Assembly: GCA_019415525.1 (NCBI GenBank)
Contig: DXZA01000051.1
Location: forward strand, 1 to 7,565
Reading direction: 5' to 3'
DNA length: 7,565 nt
Origin: Tyzzerella sp.
GTDB lineage: Bacteria; Bacillota; Clostridia; Lachnospirales; Anaerotignaceae
Made by a program: the position numbers and the translations under genes. The notes beneath the pieces were generated by a model, which was not told where the DNA came from, did not search any database, and worked only from the letters and a program-made list of their open reading frames with translations. Each line of letters begins with the position of its first letter. Position 1 is the stretch's first letter. Below, one piece after another: positions 7,505 through 7,565 of this stretch.

Positions 7505-7565
7505 CTAGTTCCTGTACTGGTCAAGCTTTTTTGCTACACTTTGTTCGAAAAAATATTTAACCAAA
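7505..7565 (-). CDS. C-terminal end of an upstream gene, partial
   Basis: The minus-strand frame entering from the right edge reads LVKYFFEQSVAKKLDQYRN and stops at TAG (7507-7505), 66 bp before virD4. The charged, helix-like ending resembles a real protein end, and in Gram-positive conjugative elements the gene before virD4 is often a small PcfB-like accessory protein. With 19 residues I cannot assign it. A neighbouring frame carries a similar helical ending, so the true end may lie at 7449 (see findings). Confidence 0.35.
   Translation of the reverse strand, partial: LVKYFFEQSVAKKLDQYRN

Noticed and set aside
7527..7533. A AAA AAG slippery heptamer in the partial gene, as a programmed -1 frameshift
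   Set aside because: The -1 frame meets a TGA almost at once, so it would not reach the helical second frame.
7541..7565. About 20 of 25 bases match 3514-3538, so the partial gene end and the helicase share VKYFFEQ
   Set aside because: The match is mainly A/T runs and stops at the window edge. Chance similarity in AT-rich DNA is the simpler explanation.
1..7565. CRISPR array, tRNA, rRNA, insertion sequence
   Set aside because: No regularly spaced repeats, no cloverleaf or rRNA-like sequence, and no transposase or terminal inverted repeats were found on reading either strand.

Overview
This is an AT-rich window with every gene on the minus strand. The standard code, strong AGGAGG-type ribosome binding sites and the gene families point to a low-GC Firmicute, most likely a gut-type Clostridium relative. 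It looks like part of an integrative conjugative element or conjugative plasmid, because a VirD4-type coupling protein gene fills the right side. No origin, integrase, relaxase or attachment site is visible, so the kind of element is an inference.

Reading in the direction of transcription (right to left): 7565-7505 holds the last codons of an upstream gene. Next is virD4 (7438-5648), the ATPase that hands DNA to a type IV secretion channel. A 346-bp gap (5647-5302) follows. It holds a perfect 14-bp hairpin, a 16-bp perfect palindrome extended by an overlapping second copy, and a near-consensus sigma-A promoter. That promoter serves a tightly packed operon of three genes: an 883-aa SNF2-family helicase/translocase (5301-2650), a 236-aa membrane-anchored protein of unknown function (2646-1936), and a 634-aa type III-style (beta-class) adenine DNA methyltransferase, Mod (1943-39). 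The helicase and membrane genes are 3 bp apart, and the membrane and mod genes overlap by 8 bp. Only 38 bp remain after mod, so the expected nuclease/helicase partner (Res), if present, lies off the left edge.

The three-gene operon is best read as most of a modification-based defence system carried as cargo just downstream of the conjugation module. Mod would mark self DNA, and the helicase would be a DNA translocase working with it. The membrane protein is the unusual piece: one transmembrane helix, a predicted cytoplasmic beta-rich domain and a coiled coil, co-translated with a methylase and a helicase. The helicase also has a divergent Walker B motif (EEAN in place of DEAH). Whether this is a variant of known type III restriction-modification with an accessory SNF2 protein, or a separate membrane-tethered system, cannot be settled from this window alone.
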